Shown here: in pieces, positions 1-10,726 of the stretch | Position numbering within the stretch: position 1 is the stretch's first letter | Layout: every line of letters starts with the position of its first letter | From: Saccoglossus kowalevskii | Lineage: Eukaryota > Hemichordata > Enteropneusta > Harrimaniidae | DNA length: 24,826 nt | Reading direction: 5' to 3' | Assembly (NCBI RefSeq): GCF_000003605.2 | Contig: NW_003140811.1 | Coordinates: 480,297 to 505,122, forward strand | Translations under genes and position numbers: made by a program | The notes under the pieces: generated by a model | What the model saw: only the letters and a program-made list of their open reading frames with translations | What the model was told of the DNA's origin: nothing | The model's database searches: none

Positions 1-170
1 TATGCACGTAATTTTGTTTTTTTTCAGATTGGAATTCAAAATGGCCTATTTGTGGCTATTTTGTTTTAATGAATGTGGTTCAAGTGCCATATCTCTGACA
101 CGTTTTGACTGATTATGTTCAAATTTTAAATATTCATTATACATCATCTCATAGATATACAGATATACCG
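1..170 (+). repeat. Dispersed repeat, copy 1 (GATGGCC-type)
   Basis: This stretch matches the copy at about 15220-15310. Both read T-rich sequence, then AAAATGGCC, a variable core, then ATTTTGTTTTAATGAATG and TTC(A/C)AGTG(C/T)CATAT. A third, weaker copy lies near 10070-10125. The identity of the family is not known to me. Short elements of this style are common in aquatic invertebrate genomes. The left end is cut by the window edge. Confidence 0.6.
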
Positions 171-1212
171 GGGTATTTGTTTGACGATCATCCAACATTC
201 ATAATAAATGCTTTCTATTAATAATTACACTTTAAATTATTATGAGATTTTCGTTTTCCTCACAACCCTGTTAAAGTTACTAGCATATTGTATACGCAAT
301 ACGCATGTTTTTTGGACCCGTTTCCGCATTCCACAATGCATGCATCATCACAGTGAGGTCAATTGCAATTTACGTTTTATGCAGGCAACGTTCAGTTCCA
401 TAAATGAGGTATGTCAATCATTGCTGGTGCTGAATGTTGGGTTCGTATTGGAAGCCCACACATATGCGACGCTACCAGATATATATGTAAAAATGCAAGC
501 TAACAACCCCCAACATCCTAGCGACTGCTGTGAATTGTACTGTAAATTGATGCACATCACTATGATTTGTAAAGTCTACGCAAGATGTCTGACTCACTCC
601 ATCTATCAGTTCACTCAAGTACATAATATGCTTTTTGTATATGTGCAATTCTTGAAGAAATAATATAGCCATTTGAAAAATGTTTATTATGCACAGGGAT
701 AGAAGATATATTATCCTCAAATTTGTATAGTTTTTAGATTGATTTGGTCATTTTATGAGTCACAATGATTATGAATAGAAACCTTTATACTAATAATTTG
801 TGCTATGCTGTTGATTTTTTGATGTCATTCATTCTCGTTAACGCATATCTCCATAGTGGAAAATACCATGAGATACAGGTTTTCACTCTTCTGTTGTATT
901 CTACGTCATACACCAAAACGTCTTATTTTACTACGTTTCTGATTCTACAAGAATTGTTATATATTACCTAAATCCATATTTGTGCATACTGAAATATAAT
1001 TTTACTGTTTTCAATGACATACTGCTTGGGCAATAATTGTTTAATTGCAATAACTGAAAGGCTTTTGGAATTAGCTGAAATCTTAGGAACAAGTTGAATT
1101 CCAATAAAATTACTGACATGATCACTGTTCAAAATATACTTCATTTGTACGATTCTGTTTACTTAGTTTTGTGCAAGCATTTTGATTGACTATTAACTAA
1201 TTAACGATTAAA
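171..1212. other. No recognised gene; one long anonymous open frame
   Basis: An open frame of 151 codons runs from 208 to 663 on the plus strand. I recognise no domain, repeat or signal in it, and an 82-codon frame overlaps it on the other strand. It has no visible promoter, intron signals or compositional difference from the flanks. I regard it as a chance frame but cannot exclude an exon. The rest is AT-rich and featureless to my eye. Confidence 0.5.
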
Positions 1213-1290
1213 CCAATCAAATTGCCACATTCCTTTTTTGAATGCCGAGCCTATATATCAAACATGCTGGAGCATAGAGTAGTGTGCCAA
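1213..1290 (+). promoter_or_regulatory. Candidate core promoter of the zinc-finger gene
   Basis: A CCAAT box (1213-1217) is followed about 35 bases later by a TATA-like TATATAT (1252-1258). That would place a start site near 1280-1290, about 320 bases before the zinc-finger reading frame. A strong splice acceptor (T-rich tract then ACAG ending at 1436) lies between, so a short non-coding first exon is possible. This is inference from motif order only; such motifs occur by chance in AT-rich DNA. Confidence 0.3.
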
Positions 1291-1548
1291 GCAACAACAC
1301 TTCTGGGCTAGTAATGCGGAGACAGTATATGGAGTATGATTGTTTGTCTGTCTTTCAGTCAGAGGTCAAAAATATAAAGAAGTTTATGGTGTCATTCACA
1401 TTGCTTTAAAAAAGTGTATTTATATTTTTTTTACAGTTGCAGTATTCTTAAGCATTGAAAATGGTGAACATCGGCTATACATGGGCTGTGAACATACTGA
1501 AAAGTGCCTAGCTCCAACCATTTTAAGAGGATATTATGAATATGGAAA

Positions 1549-1632
1549 TACATCAGTGTGAACAATGTGAGAAGAGTTCTACCCAGTGAATTACTCTCAA
1601 GCAGCATATGCAAACACATACCAATATGAAGC
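1549..1632 (+). pseudogene. Disabled zinc finger upstream of the open array
   Basis: In the same frame as the finger array this 84-base unit reads H-Q-C-E-Q-C-E-K-S-S-T-Q-stop-I-T-L-K-Q-H-M-Q-T-H. The unit has the same length as the intact fingers. Its conserved Phe is Ser and a Ser codon (TCA in intact units) is TGA at 1587-1589. An upstream ATG at 1536 opens only a 17-codon frame that ends at this TGA. The finger is therefore lost unless the array is translated from a later start or the stop is removed by splicing. Confidence 0.75.
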
Positions 1633-2825
1633 CCCATCATTGTCAGCAATGTGAGAAAAGATTTACCCGGCCAAGTCATCTCAAAAAGCATATACGGACA
1701 CATACCAATGAGAAGCCTTATCATTGTGAGCAATGTGGTAAGAGTTTCTCCCATTCAAGTATTCTCAAACAGCATATGGGAACACATACCAATGAGAAGC
1801 CTTATCATTGTCATCAATGTTGGAAGACTTTCACTCGGTCAAGTCATCTCAAACGGCATATAAGAACACATACCAATGAGAAGCCTTATCATTGTCAGCA
1901 ATGTTGGAAGACTTTCACTCGGTCAAGTCATCTCAAACGGCATATAAGAACACATACAAATGAGAAGCCTTATCATTGTCAGCAATGTGAGATGAGTTTC
2001 ACTCAGTCAAGTAATCTCAAACAGCATATAAGAACACATACCAATGAGAAGCCTTATCACTGTGAGCAATGTGGGAAGAGTTTCCCCCATTCAAGTACTC
2101 TCAAACAGCATATAAGAACACATACAAATGAGAAGCCTTATCATTGTCAGCAATGTGAGAAGAGTTTCACTTGTTCAAGTAATCTCAAACAGCATATACG
2201 GACACATACCAATGAGAAGCCTTACCACTGTGAGCAATGTGGGAAGAGTTTCTCCCATTCAAGTACTCTCAAACGGCATATAAGAACACATACCAATGAG
2301 AAGCCTTATCATTGTCATCAATGTTGGAAGACTTTCACTCGGCCAAGTCATCTCAAAGGGCATATAAGAACACATACCAATGAGAAACCTGATCATTGTG
2401 TACAGTATGAGAAGAGTGTTGATTATTCTAGTGCTCTCGAACTGCATATGCGAACTCCATACAGTACCATAAAAACGAGACATCAAACTCAACTTGGAAA
2501 TTGCACTTACATACCCGCAGCTTCATATAGTCCAAATGTTACTGACATACCTAATTCAGTAAGTCAGTTTTACTGTCATCATTGTGAGTGTATTTATAGT
2601 CAGATATCTCGTCAAAGACATTTATTAATTGTTCATAGAGGGGAGAAATATACATATAGATGGGAAACAATGAATGATAAAAAACAGTTGACTGTCATAC
2701 GTAACAGATATGAGCATTTAAGCGAAGGGGAGCAGAAACAATTGTTTATTGTGCATGCTGTTTTCATTGTTGAGAAGAGAAGTCATGAAGCCGTGGAAGA
2801 ATTCAGATTATGCAGCCATGGTTGA
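1608..2825 (+). CDS. C2H2 zinc-finger protein, poly-finger, 405 aa
   Basis: Probable nuclear DNA-binding protein. Nine canonical C-X2-C-X12-H-X3-H fingers fill residues 10-261, each 28 residues long. Finger 10 (262-284) is broken: its second Cys is Tyr and its last His is Pro. A divergent finger at 321-343 has C-X2-C-X11-H-X4-H. Every linker between intact fingers is TNEKP in place of the usual TGEKP. Residues at helix positions -1/3/6 fall into a few classes: R/H/R or K or G, Q/N/Q, C/N/Q, H/T/Q or R, H/I/Q. No KRAB, BTB or ZAD domain is visible. The ATG at 1608 sits inside the disabled upstream finger, has a poor start context and is chosen only because TGA at 1587 closes the frame. The real start may be supplied by an upstream exon spliced at an AG just before 1605. 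The gene could be functional or in early decay. Confidence 0.85.
   Translation: MQTHTNMKPHHCQQCEKRFTRPSHLKKHIRTHTNEKPYHCEQCGKSFSHSSILKQHMGTHTNEKPYHCHQCWKTFTRSSHLKRHIRTHTNEKPYHCQQCWKTFTRSSHLKRHIRTHTNEKPYHCQQCEMSFTQSSNLKQHIRTHTNEKPYHCEQCGKSFPHSSTLKQHIRTHTNEKPYHCQQCEKSFTCSSNLKQHIRTHTNEKPYHCEQCGKSFSHSSTLKRHIRTHTNEKPYHCHQCWKTFTRPSHLKGHIRTHTNEKPDHCVQYEKSVDYSSALELHMRTPYSTIKTRHQTQLGNCTYIPAASYSPNVTDIPNSVSQFYCHHCECIYSQISRQRHLLIVHRGEKYTYRWETMNDKKQLTVIRNRYEHLSEGEQKQLFIVHAVFIVEKRSHEAVEEFRLCSHG
1635..2390 (+). repeat. Nine-unit 84-bp tandem array coding the zinc fingers
   Basis: Nine head-to-tail units of exactly 84 bases are nearly identical at DNA level, including synonymous sites. Units 3 and 4 differ at about two positions (CAT versus CAG in the zinc knuckle, and ACC versus ACA in the linker). 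Units of the W-K-T-F-T-R type (3, 4, 9) and of the E-Q-C-G-K-S-F type (2, 6, 8) recur, so duplications probably involved blocks of more than one unit. Such sameness implies recent duplication or gene conversion. Confidence 0.9.
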
Positions 2826-3360
2826 TGAGCTTTGAAGTGTAATATCGCTTGCTCAATCAACATATTACAGTGCATACAAAAAAATTACTAATAAGTTTCT
2901 TTATAAAATGCACCGTAATTATTTTATATGTTTATAGTTCCTGTGAACTGTAGAGTTTTTTTCGAGAAAATATCAAGAAGATTCCATTTAATGTTGTATA
3001 AAGTTTAGTTAATCACCACAATGTTTTGTAATTGTGGGGTGTTACCCTTTAGCACAGTTGTATGTAAACTTTTCATGCATATCTCCTCCTGGTTAAAATT
3101 TAGAAGTCGTCTTTGTATTCAAAAAATACCCCAACATTTTGATCATTCGCATTAAAATTTTTCTGTAAATGATATCGCTGTTGTAAAAGTTGAAAATGCA
3201 TTTCTTATGAGAATTAAGTACTTAAGACCCCCATGCTCTGAAATGTATTTTACCATAATTGACAAGGACATGTATAAGCAGAGCATTTTCACTTGATATA
3301 AAACTAAGACTTTCAGTGGAAATTGCTACATAATATTTTATATACAATTAGAAGTTGTAC
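2826..3360. other. 3' flank of the zinc-finger gene; no gene seen
   Basis: AT-rich sequence after the TGA stop at 2823-2825. I found no canonical AATAAA close downstream. A small hairpin-capable stretch (CACCACAAT, short loop, ATTGTGGGGTG) lies near 3016-3042. Nothing else is supported. Confidence 0.5.
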
Positions 3361-4104
3361 TAACCAACGCCACTAGCAGATTTATGTGGGTCAAATTAAA
3401 TGATTTCGGTTAAAATTTCGGCCTTGCAGACAGGGTGAAAAAAGAAAGAATTAATTTGATTATTGTTAAGATAGTTTCTAGAATCGCCTGCATTAATTAC
3501 ATTAGCTGCGAGGTTAGGGCCAGCATTGGTAAATAACTCGTTAAATTTCCCACCAATATCAGCGCTACTGATTTATTGTAATTGCGGTGGAAATTTGTTT
3601 AGGATGTTCAGGATTTAGAATGTTCAGGATTTCGATAATAACTTTTGTTGGTATTGCCGTGAGCAAGTGACAATTTACTTAAGTAATGCATTTTTTGGGC
3701 TGGCTTGAGCAACTCGGCAAGTAAATTTATGTACAATTTACAATTTGAATTTTGAAAATTTGGAGGGTTCCTTTTCATTTTCTCAATAGATTTATTTTGC
3801 TTTTTGGTCAACCAAGGCTTACGAGCTGAACTCCTCTTCGGGATTTTCTTCAACTTGAAGTGTTCTGATGAAACGTTCGAAAAAATGTCATACAATTGTA
3901 TATATGCCAAATTTGGGTCGTAACAATCATGCACCTTTTGCCAGGAAATTTTGTCCAAGTCTGCCAAAAAAGCGTCCACATTATAATTATTAAAATCGTA
4001 TTTATATATGGTATTATCTTGTCTGAAAACATGAGAAAAGCTCTTGATTATGCCAAAAATGGGGAATGATTGGTGATATCAGAGTTACCAGATATCAAAC
4101 GTCG
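3361..4104 (-). mobile_element. Non-LTR (LINE) retrotransposon remnant, endonuclease end to start of RT
   Basis: Read on the minus strand, successive frames give pieces in the order expected of a LINE ORF2. First comes an endonuclease-end motif D-I-T-N-H-S-P (the S-D-H-x-P box with D changed to N). Then comes a 123-codon open linker (3979-3608) with KPWLTKKQNKSIEKMKR. Then follow ADIGGKFNELFTNAGPNLA and finally SFFFHPV..EIL..I, FDPHKSASGVG, the start of the reverse transcriptase. At least two frame changes and several stops separate the pieces, and the polymerase core is missing. The copy is dead and truncated. The layout fits CR1/L2/Jockey-like clades; I cannot assign one. Confidence 0.8.
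3604..3632. repeat. Two-copy 16-bp tandem repeat
   Basis: ATGTTCAGGATTT occurs at 3604-3616 and again at 3620-3632. It sits inside the LINE remnant where its open linker frame ends, so it may be a small duplication that helped break the frame. Confidence 0.85.
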
Positions 4105-6399
4105 TAACACGATTTACCATTGTTTTAATGTCGTGATCCAAAGAATAACTCAGTCTTATTTGGATATAAGTTTAACAGATTATGGGTCATCCGTTTACGA
4201 ATGGGGGATACAAAACTTTCCATACGTCAAATGTTAAGTCTTGAAAGTTAAATATAGTTACGTGTCATCAGTTTACATATGAAACTTTGTTTTCTCTGAT
4301 CTTGCAATGCGGAGATGAATATATGGCAAACATAGGTCCGAGCACTGTTGCACACCATATTTTAGATTGTGGGCGTTAGATGAGATCCTTGTGATTGTTA
4401 CAGTTTTCTATTAATAACAGAAATACGTGTTTAATCTGCAACAGCAGTCTGATTTCCCAATACGCTTTTCAAAGCGAGAATATTCAATGGTTTGCTGTGT
4501 CAAATGCTGCAGACAAGTCTCATAAAAATAATACGATTACTTTACTATAATGACGATGGTGTGTGGTAAAATATCTAAGCAATGTTTTAATATAGTTGTG
4601 GGAATTGAGTCGACATTGCTTGATTAATTATGAAAGTGCACAACTATTTTCTGTATTTTTTTCAGCACAAGTTACAATAAATGAATATAGTTATGGGATC
4701 AGTTTCTTTGTACTTATTAATGACATATGGATGATTGTGCATATTTATACGAATGGTCAGTATTTCTATTTCAGTATTTCTTCACAAAGTCGTCTGTAAA
4801 GAGGTTTGTAATTTCCTGGACAGAAATAACAAAAAGGCGGTGGCTCTGCGAAGAATATTGTTTAACATTTCATACACGTTTTTATGATTATTGGAAAAAT
4901 AGCTTTCAGGCATCAATGAGTAACAATGTTGCATTGTGTTTTTTTAGATGTCTCGATGCACAGTGAGTTAGTCGTTCATTTGCGCTCAGCCCGGCGGTTT
5001 TTTTTTCTTACTGAATCTTGATACACACCATTTTGTGTCTGGTCTGATAGTAACCACTTTTGGTCGCACAGGTACATGAATGTTTAGCAGGCCTGATTAA
5101 TTTATATAGTGATACGCCTAGTCTTACAATAGGGTAAGTGAATTCCTCAAAGCAGAAAAGCATCGTGTATTGTAATAAATTGCTTTATTAAAATATGTAC
5201 TATTTACATTCCCCTCCTTTATTTGCATGTTTTCTAAAGAATCTGCAAATTAGCTTTAACCAAGCATATCTTTACAGAAGATTTCTCATGTTAACGCTGT
5301 GTTTAGAAGCCTGCCAATGATTTGATTTCTGGTCATCAAACCATCTGTTAAGAAAAAGCTTAAAAAACAAACAAAAAATTAAATTATCATGAAAAATAAA
5401 AAAATGTTACGGCCAAGTTTGAATTGGAGCTCGGATGACGCACAGACGTGCATCTTTCTGTTGCCCCCCAACTCAAACAAGGGAATCGCAACAAGTAACG
5501 ACACAAAGACAGGTTGTTACCAAAATTAAATATTGTATTCATATAAATATATATAAAATACAATTATGTGTCAAGACGCATGAAATTATGATACGCAAAA
5601 AATACATTTACCGTCGCCTAGAGTCACAAAACGAAGTGTACACTAAAATTACATTTTCGACGCACGTAACACGTGGCTTAATTTTCGGCTCGTCGTCGGA
5701 AAACAACACAGGATTGAACAAATGCGTTGCAATCTTTGAACGGCAGAAAGTTCTTGCACATCTTGTGTAGAAAGGCAACACGGTTTTTGTAAACTTCCGT
5801 AGAACAATACAATATCTTCAATTTGGCTGGACGTGAAACAGTCTTATCTCTGCATTTGAGGTATTCTCGTAATAACCATATATTATTACATCCAGTATGT
5901 CACATTAACAACTTTAAAACATGCATTATATTGTGAATATTGTACACATTCTCTTTACAAAGTTCTTAGCTACAGTAGTAATGGAAAACTGTTCATATTG
6001 ACTTTTTAGATAGTTTTATGAATAAATGAAATTGTTATCACTTACCATGTACTCGCAACTATTGTTTTCATACTGTTTCATATTCCTTTGCGCTGCATGT
6101 TTTACAATAGAAGTTTGCCTTTTCTATGTAAATATTCATTGATTATTTATATAAGTAATGAAATAATATTATGAGGTAACTACGAGAATATCTTTGTTTT
6201 TATTATTAGAGGACGCTTATGCACGTAATCATTCCATATTTGGAATTCGCATTTTTTTATATGGTAGGATAAAAAATACCCCGTAAAATATCGCACAATT
6301 ACGGCACACTGTAACTTACGACGTTACGGTTACATATGTATTATAATATAAATTATTCCCTCCTAAATTATGGATTTATTTTTCCTTGTTTATTTGCAG
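4105..6399. other. Gene-poor stretch
   Basis: AT-rich DNA with only short open frames (67, 79 and 111 codons at 4596-4799, 4727-4966 and 5435-5770). None shows a domain I recognise. The 12-mer TATGCACGTAAT at 6218-6229 also occurs at the very start of the window (1-12), followed in both places by a GGAATTC-containing segment, so a further repeat copy may begin here. I see nothing else. Confidence 0.5.
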
Positions 6400-7216
6400 G
6401 GTTTGGGAAAGGAAACACTGGAAGTTAAGCAGAAGGTGCCTATCAATCGGATTTCATCGCATGAGTACCACATGCCGAGAATATAAAGAGTGCTGGTCCA
6501 TCGGTATCCTCGCACAGGAATGACTACAAGATGTGGCCGACATCGCGAAGTGTTCTACATTTTTTAATAATACCGCTGTGTCTGTTGACCGGAAACCGCC
6601 CATTGATGAGAGGCCGTTGACCACATATAGGCATTTGCAGCCTAACCCCCCTCCCCCTCCCCCAGAGTAAACACGAATATGAACACTGGAGATGTGGATG
6701 ACCAAACAGTACTATTGTGAAGATGCATCAGTATAACCTAACCCTAACACAGCAATTCCTTCAGTGTACGACAGGAAAACATCGCTCACTGATCTCCGGC
6801 GAAGTCGAGCAGTGTCAGCCCCTGTGATGAGGGAAAGCGTTGCAATGTGTCTACAATGGTATGTTCCAAAATTTGAGACAGTAACACCGCTGTCATTGAT
6901 TGGGAATGAGAACCGAGCAGCAGTCGCCCTCCGAATGAACTTTCACAAGTACAACCAAAAAGAGTTCTTTCAAGCACAAATGAAAATGTTTAATCCCATC
7001 CCCCCTTTATGCAGACAGCGCCCCCAGCGCTTCAATAACAAGACACGCCAGCAGAAATGGTTCTACTGGTAACAGTCAGTATGCCTACACCGCTACCTCC
7101 TCCAGTTGAATGCACAGAATCTACTTTTACACATACGTCTCCTGCAGCGCCGACTGTCCTATCTGTAGCAGAACCCGCACCACAGAATGCAGCTAATCAC
7201 TGTGAAGGAGAATAGT
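6400..7216 (+). pseudogene. Possible decayed coding exon, proline-rich 3' end
   Basis: The block is more GC-rich than its flanks and follows a good splice acceptor (TTTATTTGCAG ending at 6399). One frame stays fairly open from 6401 to about 7000, interrupted by TGA 6521, TAA 6668, a nearby TGA and TAA 6731. It includes an 80-odd codon piece with LTDLRRSRAVSAPVMRES. At a C6 run near 7003 the sense switches to another frame with MPTPLPPPVECTESTF and SPAAPTVLSVAEPAPQ, ending at TAG 7213-7215, with one more TAA at about 7037. I do not recognise the protein. A transcribed non-coding exon or an old retrocopy are alternatives. Confidence 0.3.
6646..6663 (-). other. C6-T-C5-T-C5 tract; G-quadruplex candidate on minus strand
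   Basis: The minus strand reads G5-A-G5-A-G6, enough guanine runs for an intramolecular quadruplex. A two-unit telomere-like CCTAACCCTAAC lies at 6737-6748, about 75 bases downstream. Confidence 0.6.
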
Positions 7217-7868
7217 TGGCTATTATTAGACTCTTCTGGCTGCTTCATTTATATTTCTGTACCAAGTGTACAATACCCTTTATCAAACAACGGAACAAAT
7301 TATTTTATTGCAGTTTAATCAGACAATCAATATTATAGTTTTTATTTTTTTATTATGGGATGAAGAAGTCATTGATATAAATCCTAGTATTGTGAAAACA
7401 TTTCAACAAATTGACATATAATTTAGTGAGTTTCCAGGGTTATTATGGTTTTCCATTATATTCAATGGAATAATTCCCATAATGCATTGCATATATGTGC
7501 AGTAACATGTTCAGTAATGCATAATGCTTTAAATCTTAGCAATCTCATCAACAATGCAATTAAATGTGTATTTATTTCTAAAATGACACCTTTTAATGCT
7601 ACACTAATTATTGATAAAGTTCATTTCCAATCATTTTACTAAAGAGTACCCCACAAAATGAATTGATGCCAAACATACAACCGAGCTCAGAAAAGCATGT
7701 GCATTGTCTATGCTGTGATTATTGTGGCTTATGTTATGGGACAGTCGCGAAGTCTGTATCAGATACTGTCAAATAATTTACTTTAGCTGGCATTAATTTT
7801 CACTGAAAATACGGTTCGGGAGTTGTGTTTGGTGTTTATATTCAATGATTTATTTTCAACGAATTGAA
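7217..7868. other. No gene seen
   Basis: AT-rich sequence; the only open frame (7445-7642, 65 codons) has no recognisable content. Confidence 0.5.
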
Positions 7869-7976
7869 TGTAAAATACTGGATAACAGATATATTTGCTG
7901 GATTTTATTTTCGCCTAATCATTCATGCAGCGACAATAGCGCAAATAAATTCCAGGCGAAAATAAAATATTTTACA
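7869..7976. repeat. Nested palindrome, probable MITE-like element
   Basis: A perfect 15-base inverted repeat pairs 7902-7916 (ATTTTATTTTCGCCT) with 7954-7968. Directly outside the right arm ATTTTACA (7969-7976) pairs with TGTAAAAT at 7869-7876, leaving an extra 25 bases on the left side. GCGAAAATAAA-type elements of this kind are scattered through many invertebrate genomes. A transcript would fold into a long hairpin. Confidence 0.7.
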
Positions 7977-8202
7977 CTACATACTACTATGACTAGGAGG
8001 TTATTGCGAGGATACCGCAAAGTATGCACGAAGTCAGTAAAGCGAGAGTATTGACCGACGCGCAGCAGGTTTATTTTTGTCCATCTTTTCCTTTCAAGGA
8101 TACATCAGAGTAATGCCGAAATCCAAAAAGTTTAGAAAAGATTTAGCGAACTTCTTTGTGTGGGTCCGGTCAAACCTTGGGGCCGTCACGTTTTTATTAT
8201 TA

Positions 8203-8230
8203 GACAAGACCGAAGGTCCACGAGACCGAA
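8203..8230 (-). repeat. Short repeat, TTCGGTCTCGTGGAC type, copy A
   Basis: Read on the minus strand this is TTCGGTCTCGTGGACCTTCG followed by GTCTTGTC. It matches 10727-10753 on the plus strand at about 23 of 26 positions, so the two copies are inverted relative to each other 2.5 kb apart. Confidence 0.6.
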
Positions 8231-10069
8231 ATTTCAAAACAAAAATCTAATAGGGAATATGTCAATACATTTCTTGACAAAATTACTAGAATGTGAGTTA
8301 TGTGCGGAAATGTGTCTTCTTATGGAATGAATAGGCACAAAAGAAAATAAATTTCCCTTGTATTTAGATGTGGCATCAACTCTACTCACAATTTGTGATT
8401 ACGAAAACAAACTCCTATCATATTTAATATTGGAGTATTATTCATAGAAGAATATAAATTGACGCATTCAACACAAAGCAAATAAAGCGACTTTTTAATG
8501 CTTTGAAAAAACAATGAACATTATACCAATATATAGTATATTATACGGAACTACATAAATGAACCACACAATATTCACGTTTTTATATTAAAATAGTCGC
8601 GTGTTCTCAGTTTATTTCTGTAATTACATCGTTTTCAGTGTATGGATGTTTTCATAATATGCGTCAGAGAATAGTTAATATTTTGAAAGCCCAATATGGC
8701 TACATCGATTTTGTGACATTCAGGTGACAATCATAAAACATGGATAAATAAAAGGAACCACCATGTTTAAAGAATTCCTGCCAGTTTGAATAAGAGCACT
8801 GTTTGATCTTTTCCATTATAAAACAAAAGAATGTAATCATATTGATACAGAAAAAGTCCGAATTCGCCTGCCTAATTGTTGTGAACTAGTCAACGAACTA
8901 TGTTTCTGGCTATCCCTTTCCTGACATGGTAATGCGGTCTGCAGAACACCGGTTTCTAGACTGATCATTCTTTCGTATGTGGAATAAAAATAACATTTCA
9001 TTGCACACCGGACGTAATTTTGATATGCGGCAAATTCTGCGTTTTTGAGTGTTTCGGTATTCCATTTTTCGCTATAACGAGGTATAACGAAATCCACGCT
9101 AGTCTGGATTTCAAGCTAGTCTGCATCATGAAGAATCTTGAGCCCACGAATTACACAACTCTCATTTGTTAAATCAGTATTTTATAGTATTTCACCTTGC
9201 ACGTTGAAAATATGGCTACCTTTACTTTATGTTGTGAGATTTGTTTCAATTAATGTGCCTTTCCCGGCAACGAAGTACTAGAAAATCTACATCTTTCTGG
9301 GGCGGTCCGCGGTCATTGTACAGAAGTAGTGAGTAGGTTAAGCCCGGCTAGTTTTTCCCACGAACTGATTGCCAACGTGAAGGAGTCATAACCCACGTAC
9401 ATGTAGCTGTACGTGTCTATTATGAACGCTTGTGCGTACACTTAGGACAAGTATGAATATATTATCTAAGATAATCCACTCATAATTTGTATTACTATGT
9501 TACAACATGTTATAGAAAATGACATAGTCACCGTTTATATCTGTTTTATGAAAGAATTTAAAAATCGTATTTATGTCATCACAGCTGCTAAACACAAATT
9601 AGGTAATGAAATTAACATGCCATCATGATGTTTTTAATAATGTGACGTCTTTTTTGCATGCCAAAAATAACATTTTTAAAAAACTTTTGGCATTTATAAT
9701 TATTTTGACAACGCACATTTGCGTGACATCAACGTTTATATCAGTACAAATAATAATAAAATACAATTTTATATTGCATAATTTATGTGTATATATTGTT
9801 TTATAATATTGACATTTATGGAAACAAGAGGTAATGAACTAAAATCTCCTTTCTTTCGAAATTTTTTTTTTAGCTGCTATGATATATATGTAAATAGTAA
9901 TTTATATTTCATTTCTACTCCCTCACCTACAGAGAATGTGCTTATCTAACACCGTAGTGTTACGTAGTTTTTGACAACAATTCCAAATAAGTTTTCCAAT
10001 AATAAAAGAGAAAGCTACACGAACCCGTGTACCTTATACCGAATTGGCTTCTATTTATTTTGCTTTTTA

Positions 10070-10125
10070 ATATGTTTAAATATCCAAGTCAGATGACCGA
10101 CTGGCAGTAGATTTGTTTTGCTTTT
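10070..10125 (+). repeat. Dispersed repeat, weak copy (GATGGCC-type)
   Basis: Contains CCGACTGGCAG and a following GATTTGTTTT that align with the copy at 15220-15310; the flanks are more diverged. Confidence 0.4.
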
Positions 10126-10726
10126 AAAAACATAAATACATGTTAGATTTCAGTGAATATTTTCTAACATGTTGTCCAACAGTAAATATTTCATTATATC
10201 GATAACATTACTTACTTATACTTACAGTTATTAATATATACTATCACCAAACAATATAACTTGCCTGCATTTTTCTGTGGTTATTAGTGTGACACATTTT
10301 ACTTACAAATACTTCTCTGAGATCGTATTCACAATATATCCTGTGAGTTAATACGAACATTTACCAGGCAGCAGTAATTTCCGCTGCTTTGAATAGAAAG
10401 AGTTTATAAATAGATATGATTCACCTCGTAATATGATACAAAAAATGTTCTATATCTCTGCATCACGGTACCAATATATTGGAGTATGCACTCTCTATGC
10501 AAAGTGGGGCTTTCCGCACACGTTGGCGTCTGCACCACGTGACTTATGCATTATGAAGTGTGAACTATGAAATGTGAAGGCCTTCCTCGGGTTTGTCACA
10601 TGACATCAAAATTTCATGGTTTATCGTTTTTAATTTGTTTATTTTTAATAAACTATCATAAAATTAAACCCTTAGACTTATACAAATCATTGAATGAAAT
10701 AATTGTATTATTTATGTTCGGGCTCG

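Larger units (their letters stand above)
7977..10726. other. Gene-poor stretch
   Basis: No gene is recognised. An ATG at 8107 opens a 45-codon frame beginning MPKSKKFRKDLANFF with no known match. An 86-codon minus frame lies at 9097-8837, also unrecognised. A short palindrome CACGTACA/TGTACGTG sits at 9394-9415. A third copy of the dispersed repeat (ACCGACTGGCAG at 10096-10107) is included. The rest is AT-rich. Confidence 0.5.

Noticed and set aside
208-663. 151-codon open frame on the plus strand as a gene
   Set aside because: No domain, signal peptide, splice context or homology that I recognise, and another frame overlaps on the opposite strand. Kept only as an anonymous frame.
6737-6748. 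Interstitial telomere tract
   Set aside because: Only two units of CCCTAA type; too short to mean more than chance.
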